DNA of 64,000 nucleotides from Lactifluus volemus (Eukaryota > Basidiomycota > Agaricomycetes > Russulales > Russulaceae): positions 1-64,000 of the forward strand of contig WTXI01000181.1 of the NCBI GenBank assembly GCA_022376515.1, written 5' to 3'. Below the pieces are notes generated by a model, which worked only from the letters and a program-made list of their open reading frames with translations, had not been told where the DNA came from and did no database searches. A program made the position numbers and the translations under genes. This document shows positions 21,301 to 32,297 of this stretch, piece after piece. Each line of letters begins with the position of its first letter. Position 1 is the first letter of the stretch.

Positions 21301-23567
21301 AATGGAAAGCCGCGCACCCAACCAGACAAGGCAAACGAACGATAGCACAAGCCGTAATCGGAGCCAGAACCCAATTCCTAACAAAAGCCCAAGGCATGCC
21401 GAACCACATCCTAGAATCTCTATCAAAGGAAATCGACCACCTAATATGGGAAGATAACGCACCACGCCTCGCGAAAGACACCCTTCGAGACCTCCAGCCA
21501 GAGGGCGGTATCCAAATACTAGACCTGAAAACAAGAAACGAGGCCATTAACGTCATGTGGCTCAAAAGCTACCTGGACCTATCAGACTCTAGACCAACAT
21601 GGGCGCTGGCCACCGACGCCCTAATCAATAACACGGCACCAAAATCAATACTGGAGAAGGCCATCGTAAACCCCTTCCTCCAATCATGGTATCCTCCCCT
21701 AAAAGGAAAGAAAACAGAATTCCTGGACAAAGACACGTTAAACCTCCTCAAAACCGCGAAAAAATACAACGTTACCTTCGCGCCCATAAACCTATCCCAG
21801 AACCTAAAAGAACAACTCCCTGCCTGGTTCCATCAACGGAACGTCACGAGAACCCCCCAGAACCCGGCGTCACGATGCCTCATCGAAAACCACACCTCAA
21901 ACAAAGTGGGAGACCTAGTCAAAACCATAAAAAGACTACACAAACACCCCAACAACCCCCACATACCTGTATTCTTCTGCCACTGCGACGACTGCGACCT
22001 AGACCGAGCCAGAGGTTGCGAGAACCCACAAAAGTGCACAATGGAAGCGCAAAAACGCCTGAACAAACTGGCCCCAAAATATCAGCCCTCATCCCAAAAC
22101 AACAACGACGACCTATCACTCACCAAACGAAGAAAACAGAAAAACATAGAGGCACAACGCCTAAACGGCAAGATCACCTTCAACCCCTCACTAACCACAA
22201 AACAACACCTAGCAGACGGCTTCCGAATCTTCGTAGACCCCTCGAAACTCTCAAACCAACCAGCCACGCGCCAAAACGGCGCCCAAGGAGTCGAACTGGA
22301 AGATGAACCCACCATAATATACACAGACGGCGCATGCCAAAACAACGGGAAAGCAAACGCGCAATGTGGCGCCGGGATATGGCGAGGCGAAGGACACCCC
22401 CAAAATAAAGCAATAAAAGTCCCAGGCAAAGAACAGTCCAACCAAATAGGCGAACTAGCAGCGATAATCAAAGCCATAGAGGAAACCCCGAACTGTGTCC
22501 CAATCCTCATCAAGTCAGACTCAAAATACGCAATAGAAGGACTCACGCTACACCTCGAAAAATGGGAGGACCAAGGATGGATCGGGATCAAAAACAGCAA
22601 ATGGTTCAAACGAGCCGCTTACCTCCTGAGAGCCCGCTCAGCAACGACGACCTTCCAGTGGGTCAAAGGCCACAACGGAGAACTAGGTAACGAAAAAAGC
22701 GACGAACTAGCCAAGAAAGGAATGGACAAAGAACCCCCAGACACAATATCTCTAGAGATCCCGGGAAAATTCGACGTCCAAGGGGCCAAGCTGTCCAAAA
22801 TCTCCCAAGCGAAAGCCTACAGAGGCATAAAAGAGCGAAAACCCCCCCAAAAACGAAAAACGACGACAGCCAACCTAGAGAAAATCAGACAGGGCCTCAA
22901 GGAATTCACAGGAACCCTAGAGAAAGACCAAGCAATATGGGACAGCACCTACAAAAGGCCCATACGCCAAAAAGTAGGCCAATTCCTATTCAACGCGATC
23001 CATGGGACCCACAGAATCGGAAGCTTCTGGACGCACATAAACAACATGGAGGAGAGAAAAGACTGTTCAGCATGCGGCGCAGAAGAATCGATGAACCATA
23101 TACTCACCGAATGCCCCCACCCACCAAGACAGCAAATCTGGGCCCTCGCCCGAGAGACATGGCCATATGAGGACCAATCATGGCCCCCGATCTCTCTGGG
23201 CACCACCCTAGGATGTGGTCTCCTCCACTACCCCCCCACAGACACCCAAGCCCACCCCCCTCCTCCTACCCGATCCAAACGCGGAGCCACCCGCCTCCTA
23301 CAAATCCTATGGTCAGAAGCGACACACCTGATATGGGTCCTACGATGCGAAAGGACCATACAAAACATCCACCACACCCGCCCAGACATCGAGACACGAT
23401 GGAGAAAGATAATTAACAAAAGGCTGGCCGACGACAAGATAGCGGCGACGAAAATCTTGAGAACGAAATCAGCGATCACAAGGGTAAAAACAACCTGGGA
23501 AAATGCCCTTAAAAAGAAATTCCAGGAACTCCACCCAGATTGGATCACTCGAGACGAGGTTTTTTAG
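18330..23567 (+). CDS. LINE ORF2: endonuclease-reverse transcriptase-RNase H
   Basis: A 1,745-residue polyprotein, open throughout. After a Pro/Thr-rich leader of about 130 residues comes an APE-type endonuclease (about 135-390): SLNMNGL, ALQETH, NIYAPN, GDFNL, SRLDRIY and TDHWLVSV, which hold the expected catalytic Asn, Glu, Asp and His residues. The reverse transcriptase (about 690-950) has YRPITLLNTDYKL, AGFIPGRS, ALDQEKAYDK, GVRQGDPLSC and the catalytic FADD near 882. A type I RNase H (about 1325-1465) shows YTDGA, GELAA, KSDSKYA and NEKSDELA, giving the D-E-D-D set. A zinc-binding motif CSACGAEESMNHILTEC near 1580 resembles the zf-RVT of other LINEs. The protein would nick the target, prime on the cut end and copy the RNA. 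All key residues look present, so the enzyme could be active. Confidence 0.93.
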   Translation: MTPEGDNLHREHHAINDPSPADDNPITTGLTLRTTHDPHYNGLTSPQARRQSPPKKRTQNPRTTRTNTQPEAPNTHHAHPTPPLSTNPRTNRNQRSPTPRQITNDDNHPSTHAANNHTPRNPTGPSRTPPKKGMRKRANIKIASLNMNGLHVGNENRNTYEKWSEINSTLKNERIGILALQETHLDSPLTSEIQDIFRKRLQIINSESDLTPRATAGVAFVINKDLVDIQSIETRSLIPGRAQYLRIKWCDQEETKIINIYAPNRKPDHEPFWQTVDAQRTRFRLPKPDFMVGDFNLTEDPIDRAPAKLDDTGATDALRTIRQKLEIVDQWRHDFPNSREYTYRATHNGMQIKSRLDRIYAAKTKTKHTFDWHIGPSTVQTDHWLVSVRFAPKDATHIGSGRWSWPLSALSDNKLLDRVERRGRRLENELENLNQVNRETSNAQTLWLQFKDDITNQAKVLSCIAHHRRKTEINNLNRDREEILQSEDFDQNPKLHWEEALLANRISHLERVNSANQRAKLASKITLHGEKLGTTWANIHKSKTPKSAIIRLQTRNTTPRHFETNSKKMASLARDYHEQLQLKDIHCFNNESEKRDAERTILQQIPNAQKLHPSDATPMENDITQEQVKTALKRAKNGSAPGPDGCPNELWKTLNKRYERTIKLRKPGFNIIKVLTTLFQDIQAHGVTPQSNFADGWMCPIYKKKDRTEIENYRPITLLNTDYKLLTKTLALQLTPGIGRLIHKDQAGFIPGRSIFNHIRLTKVMTKYAEMTKENGAVIALDQEKAYDKIIHTYLWNTLEAFNIPPRFRNTIRSLYENAKTTVTINGKTSEPYQVTRGVRQGDPLSCFLFDLAIEPMACMIRNNAALRGFEIPNTASHLIVNLFADDTVVYLRESDDFEELQNTLNKWCKSSGARFNIEKTEILPIGTEDHRNRVARERTLSPNQRPIDPNIRIAKTGEAIRSLGAWIGYNTDDAKPWEPVLDKIKSELSKWKAAHPTRQGKRTIAQAVIGARTQFLTKAQGMPNHILESLSKEIDHLIWEDNAPRLAKDTLRDLQPEGGIQILDLKTRNEAINVMWLKSYLDLSDSRPTWALATDALINNTAPKSILEKAIVNPFLQSWYPPLKGKKTEFLDKDTLNLLKTAKKYNVTFAPINLSQNLKEQLPAWFHQRNVTRTPQNPASRCLIENHTSNKVGDLVKTIKRLHKHPNNPHIPVFFCHCDDCDLDRARGCENPQKCTMEAQKRLNKLAPKYQPSSQNNNDDLSLTKRRKQKNIEAQRLNGKITFNPSLTTKQHLADGFRIFVDPSKLSNQPATRQNGAQGVELEDEPTIIYTDGACQNNGKANAQCGAGIWRGEGHPQNKAIKVPGKEQSNQIGELAAIIKAIEETPNCVPILIKSDSKYAIEGLTLHLEKWEDQGWIGIKNSKWFKRAAYLLRARSATTTFQWVKGHNGELGNEKSDELAKKGMDKEPPDTISLEIPGKFDVQGAKLSKISQAKAYRGIKERKPPQKRKTTTANLEKIRQGLKEFTGTLEKDQAIWDSTYKRPIRQKVGQFLFNAIHGTHRIGSFWTHINNMEERKDCSACGAEESMNHILTECPHPPRQQIWALARETWPYEDQSWPPISLGTTLGCGLLHYPPTDTQAHPPPPTRSKRGATRLLQILWSEATHLIWVLRCERTIQNIHHTRPDIETRWRKIINKRLADDKIAATKILRTKSAITRVKTTWENALKKKFQELHPDWITRDEVF

Positions 23568-23761
23568 TGGGTAGTAAACGCGGTAGCCCCGCCTCATGAG
23601 CCCCACACTATCCCATATCAGGGATGTGCGTAAACGCATTTTTTATCCTCCCTCCGAGTCCGGACCCTAGTGGCCCGCTTCAGCGCATTAGGCTAGAGCT
23701 GTTAGGTAACCTAGATTACTATCTTCTCTACCTAATACATCGCTTAGTAAAAAAAAAAAAA

Positions 23762-23776
23762 AGAATGCAACAGATG
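23762..23776. repeat. LINE target site duplication, right
   Basis: AGAATGCAACAGATG directly after the A tail, matching 16202-16216. It is continued by TAACAATATCAG, which is the NLR sequence that should follow. Confidence 0.93.
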
Positions 23777-26700
23777 TAACAATATCAGTCTGTCCAGTAA
23801 ACGGGTCACCTATGATCGCTCCTTTTGCAGCATCCCACACACGAACAGTGCAATCCTTTGATCCCGAGGCGATGTGCTGCCCATCAGGTGAGAATGCCAC
23901 CGACATGACCGAATCCGTGTGTCCAGTAAACGGGCCCACTATGACCTCCCCTGTTGCGGCATCCCACACGCGAACTGTGCAATCATTCGAGGCCGAGGCA
24001 ACAAGATGCCCATCTGGTGAAAATGAAACACAGCTGACTGCATCTGTGTGTCCAGTAAACGGGCCCATTAGTGCCTCTCTTGTTGTAGCATCACATGCGA
24101 ATTGTGTGATCACGCGAGGCAGATGCAATGCGCAGTCCATCCGGTGAGAATGCAACGGATCTGACCCATTGGGTGTGTCCAGTAAATGGGCCCGCGGTGA
24201 CCTCTCCTGTCGTGACATCCCATACGCAAAGTGTGTGATCGTCTGATGCCGAGGCGATGTGCTGGCCGTCTGGTGAGAATGCTATACAATTGACCCAATC
24301 GGTGTGTCCAGTAAACGGGCCTGTTGTGGCCTCCTTGCTTGAGACACCCCACACACGAACTGTGCGATCGAATGAGGCCGAGGCAAGGTGCTGGCCATCT
24401 GGGGAGAATGCAACAGAAATCACGTGATCGAGGTGTCCAGTAAATGGGTCTGCTACAGCCTCTCCAGCTGTGGCATCCCACACCCGAATCATACAATCGC
24501 TTGAGCCCGAAACGATGAGCTGCCCGTCAGGCGAAAATGTAGCAGAGTTGACGCAATCTGTGTGACCAGTAAATGGGCTCGCCGTGACTTCTCCTATTGC
24601 GGCATCCCACACACGAATCGTGTGATCATCCGAGGCTGAAGTGATGCGCCTTCCATCTGACGAGAATGCAACAGATATGACCGTGCGGTGTGACCATAAA
24701 CGGGCCTGCTACAATATCCCCTGTCAATGCATCCCACACGCGAATCGTGCGATCGTCTGAGGCGGAAGCGATGCGCTTCCCGTCAGATGAGAACGTAACA
24801 GATCTGACCGCGTGGTGTGTCAGTAAAGGGCCAGCCACGACCCGTCCTGTTGCAACATCCCACACCAGAATGGTGCGATCTAGCGAGCCTGAGGTGATGC
24901 GCTGGCCATCTGGTGAGAATGCAACAGAGGTGACCCAATTGGTGTGTCCAACGAATGGGCCTGCTACGACCTCTCCAGTTGCGGCATCCCAACCCGAATC
25001 GTACGATCGTCCGAGGCCGATGCGATGCGCCGCCCGTCTGGCGAAATGCGATAGAAGACAGCTCATCGGTATGTCCATAAACGGACCCACTACGAGCTCC
25101 CCAGTTGTAGCATCCCACACCCGAATCGTGCGATCTCGTGAGCCCGAGGCAATCAGCTGCCCATCGGGCGAAAATGCAACAGAATCGACTGATTCGATAT
25201 GTGCCGGAATCGTCATTTCGAGTGCTGGCCAATGGGTCAACTGCCCGCGTTCCAAGGAAAATGTGTGAGGAAATTGGCCAAGGTAACGTTTGATGATGTG
25301 GGAAGAAGATGGTGCGAATGGCAGCGCAGATATATATATATGCGGAGCGCTCCTGGCAATGGCCATCCCGAAGTACCGCACAAACGAAGACGCATCATTC
25401 ACAAATGCTAGAAAGTTCTCTATCTCCGTTTGTGAAGGCTGCTGTGATTTTACGTAATTGTCACTGCATGTCATGCTCAATTATACGATGTACATACCTT
25501 CATTTGGTCAGACCGCAACCAGGAATTCAGAGATGACAATGCTGGTGAAGCAACGCTGACTTTGCTCTTGATGCTAAGCACTTCCAGCCAAAACAGGAAC
25601 TTCGACTCGAACAGGGATCCAAGTTTCATAAAGAAGTCTTGCTCGAAAGCAACATGTCCCAAATGATCGTCCCAGAAAACGCAGGCATACGATAATACAG
25701 GTGGAATGTGTTTGGAAATTCGTGATTCAAGGTCTGGAACATCGCTGTTCCCAACATATGACGATTCCAGTTCGCAAATGTTGAATTTGAGATTGTCCAG
25801 CATTAGGCCAACGCACGAATGTGCTAGTTCACGGTGGGAATTCCAAGGTCCACATAGAATTCGTTGCTCTTTCTATTGTTAGAAAGTCACGGAATGACGT
25901 GTGGAGTGGGACGATCGGACGCGTTCGATCAGATGACGCCACGTTACTCAGCAGTGAGCCGAGGTGGCGGAGCATTTCGATGACTGGGCGAGAATCCTCG
26001 GGTCATCAATGGGGGCGTGCCGACGCAGAGAGATCAAGGAATGAAGGGATAGTGGTTCGATAGCAGCAAAGAGCTGTCCCATGACCGAACGAAATAGGAC
26101 CTGTGCTTCATGTGGCTTGAAGTACCCTTCGAGAACTTCTTCATATAGCTTGTCTAGCGGATCTCGTCCATTCCGATCTCGAGAGTGTCCTAACAGCCGC
26201 TGTACACACTTCTTCTCGCTAAACCCAAAGCTAGCAGGAGGGCTACTTATGAATCCACATGCAACGGCTGCCCACTGGAACAAGCCCTCCGCCGCCTTGG
26301 CTAGTTCGGCACCATGGACCCTAAATACCTCCGGAGGGAGCTTCTTCTGAAGGTACATCCGAATGTCTTGCTCTGTCTTGGCAGCCAGTTTCGCATCATC
26401 CATATAGAGCGTATCGACGGATGATGCTTGTGCGAACGCAGATTCGATCCCACCTTCTAGCCTCGACGTGACGAGTACACGGAATTCGGCTGGTAGCTTT
26501 TCGAGATATTTGGCGATAAATGTGTGTATACCAATTCGGCCAATCGTATCACCACTCTCATCCAGTGCATCGATAACGATAAGGATAGGGCCGGGAAGTG
26601 ACAGATTCTTGAGCGGATCGAGGAGGAGGGATTCGAAAAGCATACGATAGTCCCGGGTACCACAAACAGATGGATTCTCCTTAAGGACCCTCCCGAGGGC

Positions 26701-28618
26701 TACTTTGAACGCAGGATTGTGATAGGAGAGGTCTCGACTGAGCGTCGTGAAGAGCTGGTAAACATCGTCTTTTGACTGCTCCTTCCTCAGAAAAGCAAAG
26801 TAGGAGCCGAGACACTTCTTGTCGAAATGACGCGCGACTTCATGCGCGATCGATGACTTTCCCGTGCCTGCCTGGCCAAGGAGGACGAGCCCACGTTGAG
26901 ATTCAGGATTCTCACCCACTTGACAATATGGTCGAGGAAATCTTCTCGTGTGCCTGGAAGACAGCGCTCTCATCTCCGAATCGCCATCCTCCCTTGTAAG
27001 CAATTCTCTGATTCTCATATCCAGTTCTGTGTCCCACTTGTCAGGTTGGCAATCCGACAACCCTTTCACCGTAAGCACGCACCAGCTTCTAGCACAGCAA
27101 TCTCTGTCGTGACAGCAGCACGAGCAAGGAAATGGTCTCGCAGTCGGACGAGGTCAGTGCGATACTGGTCTATATTCCCATCAACCTGGCCTACAATATG
27201 CTTCAAGGTACGCTTTCCTACAAATCACATGTCTAATTCTCACCAACGAGAGAGGTCAAGAGGACGTACCAATTTTGACATCCTCCGCGTACGAGCTGAT
27301 GAATTTGGCACATTCAGAGACGCATTCCAGCATCTCCCCGAGGATTGTCGCCTGCCTAGACTCCGGCGTGAGGTTCCGTAGAGTGTCAGCCTCTTCTGTA
27401 ATTCGAACGCATCGCGTATCGCCTCAAGCAGTGTTTGGATTTGTCATCACGCTGAACCTGTTGTATCAAAGTCTAGTGGGATGAAACAAAAAACGATGAA
27501 TATTCCAGATACTCTGATAACGGAGATCGCAAGGGGACAAACCTTGGGGATCTTCGAGAGCAGACTCCATGCTAGATTTGCATATGGATTCAGCTGAAGA
27601 TTGAAAATTAGCTCAGAACGAATGAATAAAAGTCAATGCTGGTCATACTGCTGCGATTGGACTGACGGTATCATCACCCATTTGATGACATTCACAGCGC
27701 TTTCCCACGTTTTTATAGTATTCATAGTATTCATAGCTTCCTCGGCGCGACAGAGAGTAGCGCGTGAAGTCTCTGTCTCATTCAGCGTGACTGGTCGCAC
27801 AGGAGTACCGCTCTCAATGGGAAGATCACCCCTCTGAGATAACGGAAACACAGGCGCGGTAAACGACGTGAGTTGCATGGCTTCAGCGTTGGCTGGGACA
27901 GTAAAACGTACAGCAGTTCCTTCAGCAACAGGGATATGAGCCACCGTAGGGCTAGGGGTGTTGACTACCCCAGTCAAAGAGGGACCTGTATCCGCTGATA
28001 TGGTGATCGTTAGGGAGAATGTGTTCGATTCCGTTGAATGTATATCGGGCCCATCGGCACTGGTGAAATCGATATCGACTTTTATATATAGCATGCTCAG
28101 CAAGATGTATGAGAAACAATTCTAAGAACAGACGAACCATGTCGTGGCTCACAGACTATCTCTTTCCTTCCAATAAGAATGTCTCTCGTGATGGTCTTCT
28201 TCGCATAAACAGACACTCCAATGCTTGACAGTGGTTGTACGGCGCTGCGGGTGACCTCAGTATTGTATAGGAATCAAAATGTGTGATTTCTCACAATGCG
28301 TCGACTATCTCGTTCCACTCTACGCGCTGAGCCACGCTCCGCACAGATCTCGATTCCCATGTTCTCTCTCCATAGGTCACAGTGACATGAAATCGTCTTT
28401 TCTTCCCAAGGAAGGTCTTGAGACGGGGTAGATTTTGAGCTCTGAGTACTGGAAGGGGACAAAAGTTTGCTACTTGTCTGAGAGTGATCATAGAAATACG
28501 TACCAGTCACCTTCAGCAATCCTGGTTGGATTTCGCTGGGTTGAGGGCGACTGACTGATGTTACACCTGGCCTACAGTAATGATTAACAAAGGGACATCG
28601 GGTGAGAGACGTTGGCAT
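23762..28618 (-). pseudogene. NLR copy B, 5' part (C2, NACHT, WD40 repeats 1-12), broken
   Basis: The layout is the same as NLR A. Exon 1 starts at 28618 (MPTSLTRCPF); the NACHT exon is 27026-25498 and the WD40 exon runs from 25438 until the LINE. Compared with A and C it has many one- or two-base losses. NACHT-exon examples: GGAATTCCAAGG near 25850, TTCTATTGTTAG near 25876, CTCGGGTCAT near 25998 and TTCTCACCC near 26912. WD40-exon examples lie near 24090, 24685, 24815, 24985, 25046 and 25075. The net loss is 6 bases in the NACHT exon (1,529 versus 1,535) and about 10 in the WD40 exon. Walker A (GQAGTGKSS) and Walker B (IVIDALDE) are still readable. With the LINE insertion this is a pseudogene unless the small losses are sequencing errors. 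Confidence 0.88.
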
Positions 28619-29394
28619 ACAAATTTGAGCTCATCTGAGTGTATGCAAATGTAGTATTCCTTAGATTGAGATACAGGTAAGACTCGGAAGGTGGGAGGTG
28701 ATATGAGAGATCGGGGCGGCAATCACTCAGGGCTGGACTGACGGCGCTTCTTTATCGATCTCCAACAACAATAACAAACATTAGTCAAGGTTGTTGAACG
28801 CTGTCCTGGTGCTCGTCCGTCTGACTCGAGGCATATTATGATGGCGTAAGTTCAAAACCTGGCCTTGTTGTCGAATTGCCGTCATTGGCTTTCCAATTCC
28901 CCAATGTCGCACCTGGCAGTGAAAAGCGGGTAAATTTAAAAAGGGTGTTGGATCGCGCCCTGTTGCTTTGGCTTCGAGGTGACAATATGTGCCAGTATTT
29001 CGGTTGTCCGTTCCTAGTAGCCCACTTTCCGCTACTACAGCATGCACTTTCGATCACCTGTCGACTCATCCGCCAAATCAGCTTCAAGTCACCCAACCCT
29101 CATGTCCGAATAGGTTGAGCTTTTACCTTAACACCCATACCATATGCTTAACCACTAGGTAATTAGAGGTCAAAGATGTATTGAAAGGCACTCAAATCAC
29201 CGTAGAAAGAAAAACATTACTAGCCACTTGCATGGCCAGTTGACCAAGAATGAATAGCTTATAGCTTACTGTAATGGCGTGCAGGGCTTCAAGCGCGCGG
29301 GTGCTACTTCACCGCAGCTTTTTCCGCGCATCATCATTCTATCATATACGGTCAGAAAGATTTTATTATTTGACTGAAAGGTTTGATGCTTGAC
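28619..29394. repeat. Shared upstream region of NLR B (duplicate of 9401-10176)
   Basis: Nearly identical to 9401-10176, differing by scattered single substitutions. It separates the start of broken NLR B from the plus-strand remnant at 29395. No separate gene is seen. Confidence 0.55.
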
Positions 29395-30773
29395 ATGACG
29401 ACTACCCGAAGGCCGAAGCGCATCCTCTATCCGCATCCTCCAGCAGAGCTCACCGCTCATCCGCTCCTCTTCACAATCTCCACAAATACACCTCTCTCAT
29501 CACTCCCATCTCTTGTCACCGCGCTTCCATCTTTTCTTCGTTTGGCAGCGTCGGATGCCTATCCACAGCGAGCCACTCCAACGCTCTCATTGCCTGCTCG
29601 TTGGCGTTTTTTTCGTAAAGAGGATGCGACGCCATTTCGTAGCGACATACTCGGGAGACCAGAGAGGCAATTCGGGGGATGGCATGCAATGAGGAACAAG
29701 GGAAAGGAGGAGGTTGTTCAACGCGTAAAAGTTGGGTTGACGGAGAGCGTGGATTGGGAAAAAATATGGAGTCGTAGCCCAGAAGGCAACATATTGCCCT
29801 TAGCGCTACGGGGACTTAGGTACGTGCATCCCTTCCACTCGTCCCGTTGTGCGATAACTCTGTCAAGCCATAGAAGAAAGGACGTGCATACAATCACCAC
29901 CCTCACAGATAACGCTCCTCAGGGCCTCAATAAATCACTTTCCTCTTTTCCACATGCGACCAAGGTCCGCTCTCCTTTACGCGTGTTGCACGGCATCCCA
30001 CACTGATTTTCTCTTCAAAGCTAGGCCTTTTTGGCTCTTCCACGCCCTTCGCGACGGGAAGACCTTATATACTTCTCTATGATGGCTCGGTAAACTCTTC
30101 TGGTGCCGTCGGGATCGCTCTCTCGGCTGGTCCACGGCCAACCTTACAGACGACATTCCATGGGCTACGCGCCATAACGGAGCCACTCAAAGTGACTCGG
30201 TGTGTCCATTTTCTTCGATGGTAGCCTACATAAGAATTATATGCGCTCATTTCTTTATGCAGGTCAGAGGGTAATCTCGTCAATGAGCTCGATAACGTGA
30301 ACCTGACTACGCTCCTCATTTCCGCTATCGAGAAGAGTGCGCTCACCGGCTGAGCAGCTAAGGACGATGAATTCTGTACTGCGTGATGATGAGCTATGGG
30401 AAATACGCCACATCATGTCTGGCGGCCCCTCGTGCGGGACGATGGCACTTGAGACAGAGACTGCTCCTGGGGAGGGCACGTCCGTTCAGGTACGGCACCT
30501 GTTTCACTATGGCGGTCTGTGGAAAAAAATATTGAGATATTGTTTGAATAGCTATCTCACCGTCCCAATGACGATGCTGTGCCCATAGTCTGGCCTCACT
30601 TATTGTTGGCTGCGCTAGAGTCCGACTCGGCACCAGTTGAAAGAGAAAATTCGGTCACAATTGTTGAACACGCGTTCGTGGCTGCAAGCGAGAATGGATT
30701 CATGGTGAGTCGCAGTGACGAGGTGGCCTGGACGTGCACTGCTCCTGGCTCTGTGGCTCAGCTGGGATGGTGA
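29395..30773 (+). pseudogene. FIST-domain-like gene remnant (block B)
   Basis: Near-identical copy of 10177-11554, read in the same way (MTTTRRPK start, LLFTISTNTP, HIMSGGPSCGTMALETETAP, ending FVAASENGFMVSRSDEVAWT). In this copy a CGA to TGA change near 30352 adds a stop in the segment that reads LISAIEKSALTG, and an extra A near 30528 shifts the frame after LFHYGGLWKK. It is therefore at least as broken as the block A copy. It lies head-to-head with NLR B. Family assignment is tentative. Confidence 0.45.
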
Positions 30774-31410
30774 TCATGCAAGCTGAGTAGAATGTTAGTT
30801 GCGTGTTCAGATATTGCAATCGAAATGCGGGCATTTGTGGCATTTTTCACAAGTTGTTAGGGTAAGACGCAATAGAGATAACAGACTTGTTCGTCTGAAA
30901 AGCCTTTCTTCCATGGGTATATCGTCTCAAACGAGACGACTTGTGGTTCGAGCTGTTGCCAGTAGAGGGATGAGTCGGTTGACAATCCTTGGTTCAGTAA
31001 CTTTTCGTCGCCTTTTGTTTTAGGTCCCATGATCGCATGATAGGTGATAACGGTGTATCACCATCTCCGGCTTTCTCGGTGGGCTTTAGCTCTTCCCACT
31101 GGCAGTCCATGGCATTCCAGGAGAAGAGAAGTGGTATTGAGTACTATATTACAAACCATCCTTCCGGTATCAGACTAGGTGTCTATACAACTGGAAATTC
31201 TACTGTAGAGGAAGACAACCAAGATAACGACCTGATCACCGGTAACCAAAGAAAAATTTGTGATAATGGCAGGTAATGATAGTGGTATCACATTTATTGA
31301 ATTGACTTACGGCTGCGACTCGGAGGCGGCCCAATCGGATACGAATCACCCGGCCAGAGGCGGTCCGTGCGGGAAGTTCGTCACGAATAGATCTATCGGC
31401 CGATCCGGGT
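30774..31410. repeat. Duplicated block sequence with the empty hAT insertion site
   Basis: This pairs with 11555-11663 plus 13168-13686. At about 30868-30890 it reads GACGCAATAGAGATAACAGACTTG, the uninterrupted form of the hAT target in block A. An open frame at 31037-31276 is not preserved relative to block A. No gene is called. Confidence 0.6.
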
Positions 31411-32297
31411 CTACATATCCTCGCTCAGATAGACCAATCGAAAGCCGCGTGCGTTGAACGGTCGTGGTTCGCTGGATCCTGTTCCGCCGGCCTGCTCGAC
31501 CAAACTAGCATGGCCTTTAAGGAACGAGATGAATACGGGCAGCGAGATTACTGCGTCGGACATGACAAGCGCATAACGCTCCGTCTTATCAAACAAATAC
31601 ATCTCTTCTTTCGTGCACGAGTCGATCGAGAAGCCCAACGAGGATGAGGTGTACCCGTCTTCGTCTCGCGCTACGGGGTAGTGGAGAGGCGCCCACACGG
31701 ACACCTGCAGTGTCGTAAAATACTCCTTGATGACGCATAATATGTGCTTGTTCTCCCCTGTAGGCTACACAAATAAACCATCCGTGGCAACGTGAGCGAG
31801 TCAATCAACTTATGCGCTGATACGTACATAGTCGATGATTTGGTAGATGGCGAGGCAAGTCAAGTTTGGGGCATTATCAGCAAACGCCCGGAGGACACGC
31901 GATGTCGACGGATACTGTACTCAGTCAGGGTTTTTGACGCGTAAGCGTCAAGCACTTGAGGTTCGGACTGACGCCGCGTAGAGATTGCGCCGTGAGCGTC
32001 ACTAAACCGCATATCGTACCAAAGCACCATTGGCTGCGATTTCTCCCGCCCCTTTTAACACACGAGGATGTCTGGCAAGATGCGCCAGTAATACCAGCCC
32101 ATCAGGGTCGCGTCCGAGGTGCTGAGGCGCATTCGGTCGTCATCCGGATAACCGCTGTGTTCGAACACGGCAAGTTGAGGCTGCTTAGCGAGCCATTGAG
32201 AAAGCAGTTCTGCCCATGTGAAGACACATGCAAGATGCTCCAGCTTGAACAGACAGTCGCGGAGTATCCGGACGGAGTTGTGGTCACCACCGGCCAT
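31411..32297 (-). pseudogene. F-box/LRR-like C-terminal remnant (block B)
   Basis: Copy of the 13687-14562 remnant. The first segment starts with a Met at 32297 (MAGGDHNSVRILRDCLFKLE, QWLAKQPQLAVFEHSGYPDD) and reads further than in block A, to WRILPDILVC, where the frame breaks. The block A segment CYVGREKSQPMVLWYD would continue it. The last segment (31704 down to 31411) is identical in protein sequence to block A. Comparing the two copies shows that the ancestral gene ran through these segments in one reading, so both are probably decayed. Confidence 0.4.

Larger units (their letters stand above)
16217..23761 (+). mobile_element. Full-length non-LTR retrotransposon (LINE, Tad1/I-like)
   Basis: A 7.5-kb element in sense on the plus strand, inserted antisense into the WD40 exon of NLR B. 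It starts with a G run (GGGGGGACCTTG) and has a 5' UTR of about 640 bp, ORF1 (16862-18103), a 226-bp spacer, ORF2 (18330-23567), a 3' UTR of about 180 bp and a tail of about 14 A. It is flanked by a perfect 14-15 bp target duplication. The CCHC-bearing ORF1 plus APE-type endonuclease, reverse transcriptase and RNase H in ORF2 is the layout of Tad1/I-group LINEs. The coding strand is rich in A and C and poor in T, unlike its surroundings. Open ORFs and an intact duplication suggest a young and possibly mobile copy; the clade assignment needs a tree. Confidence 0.95.
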
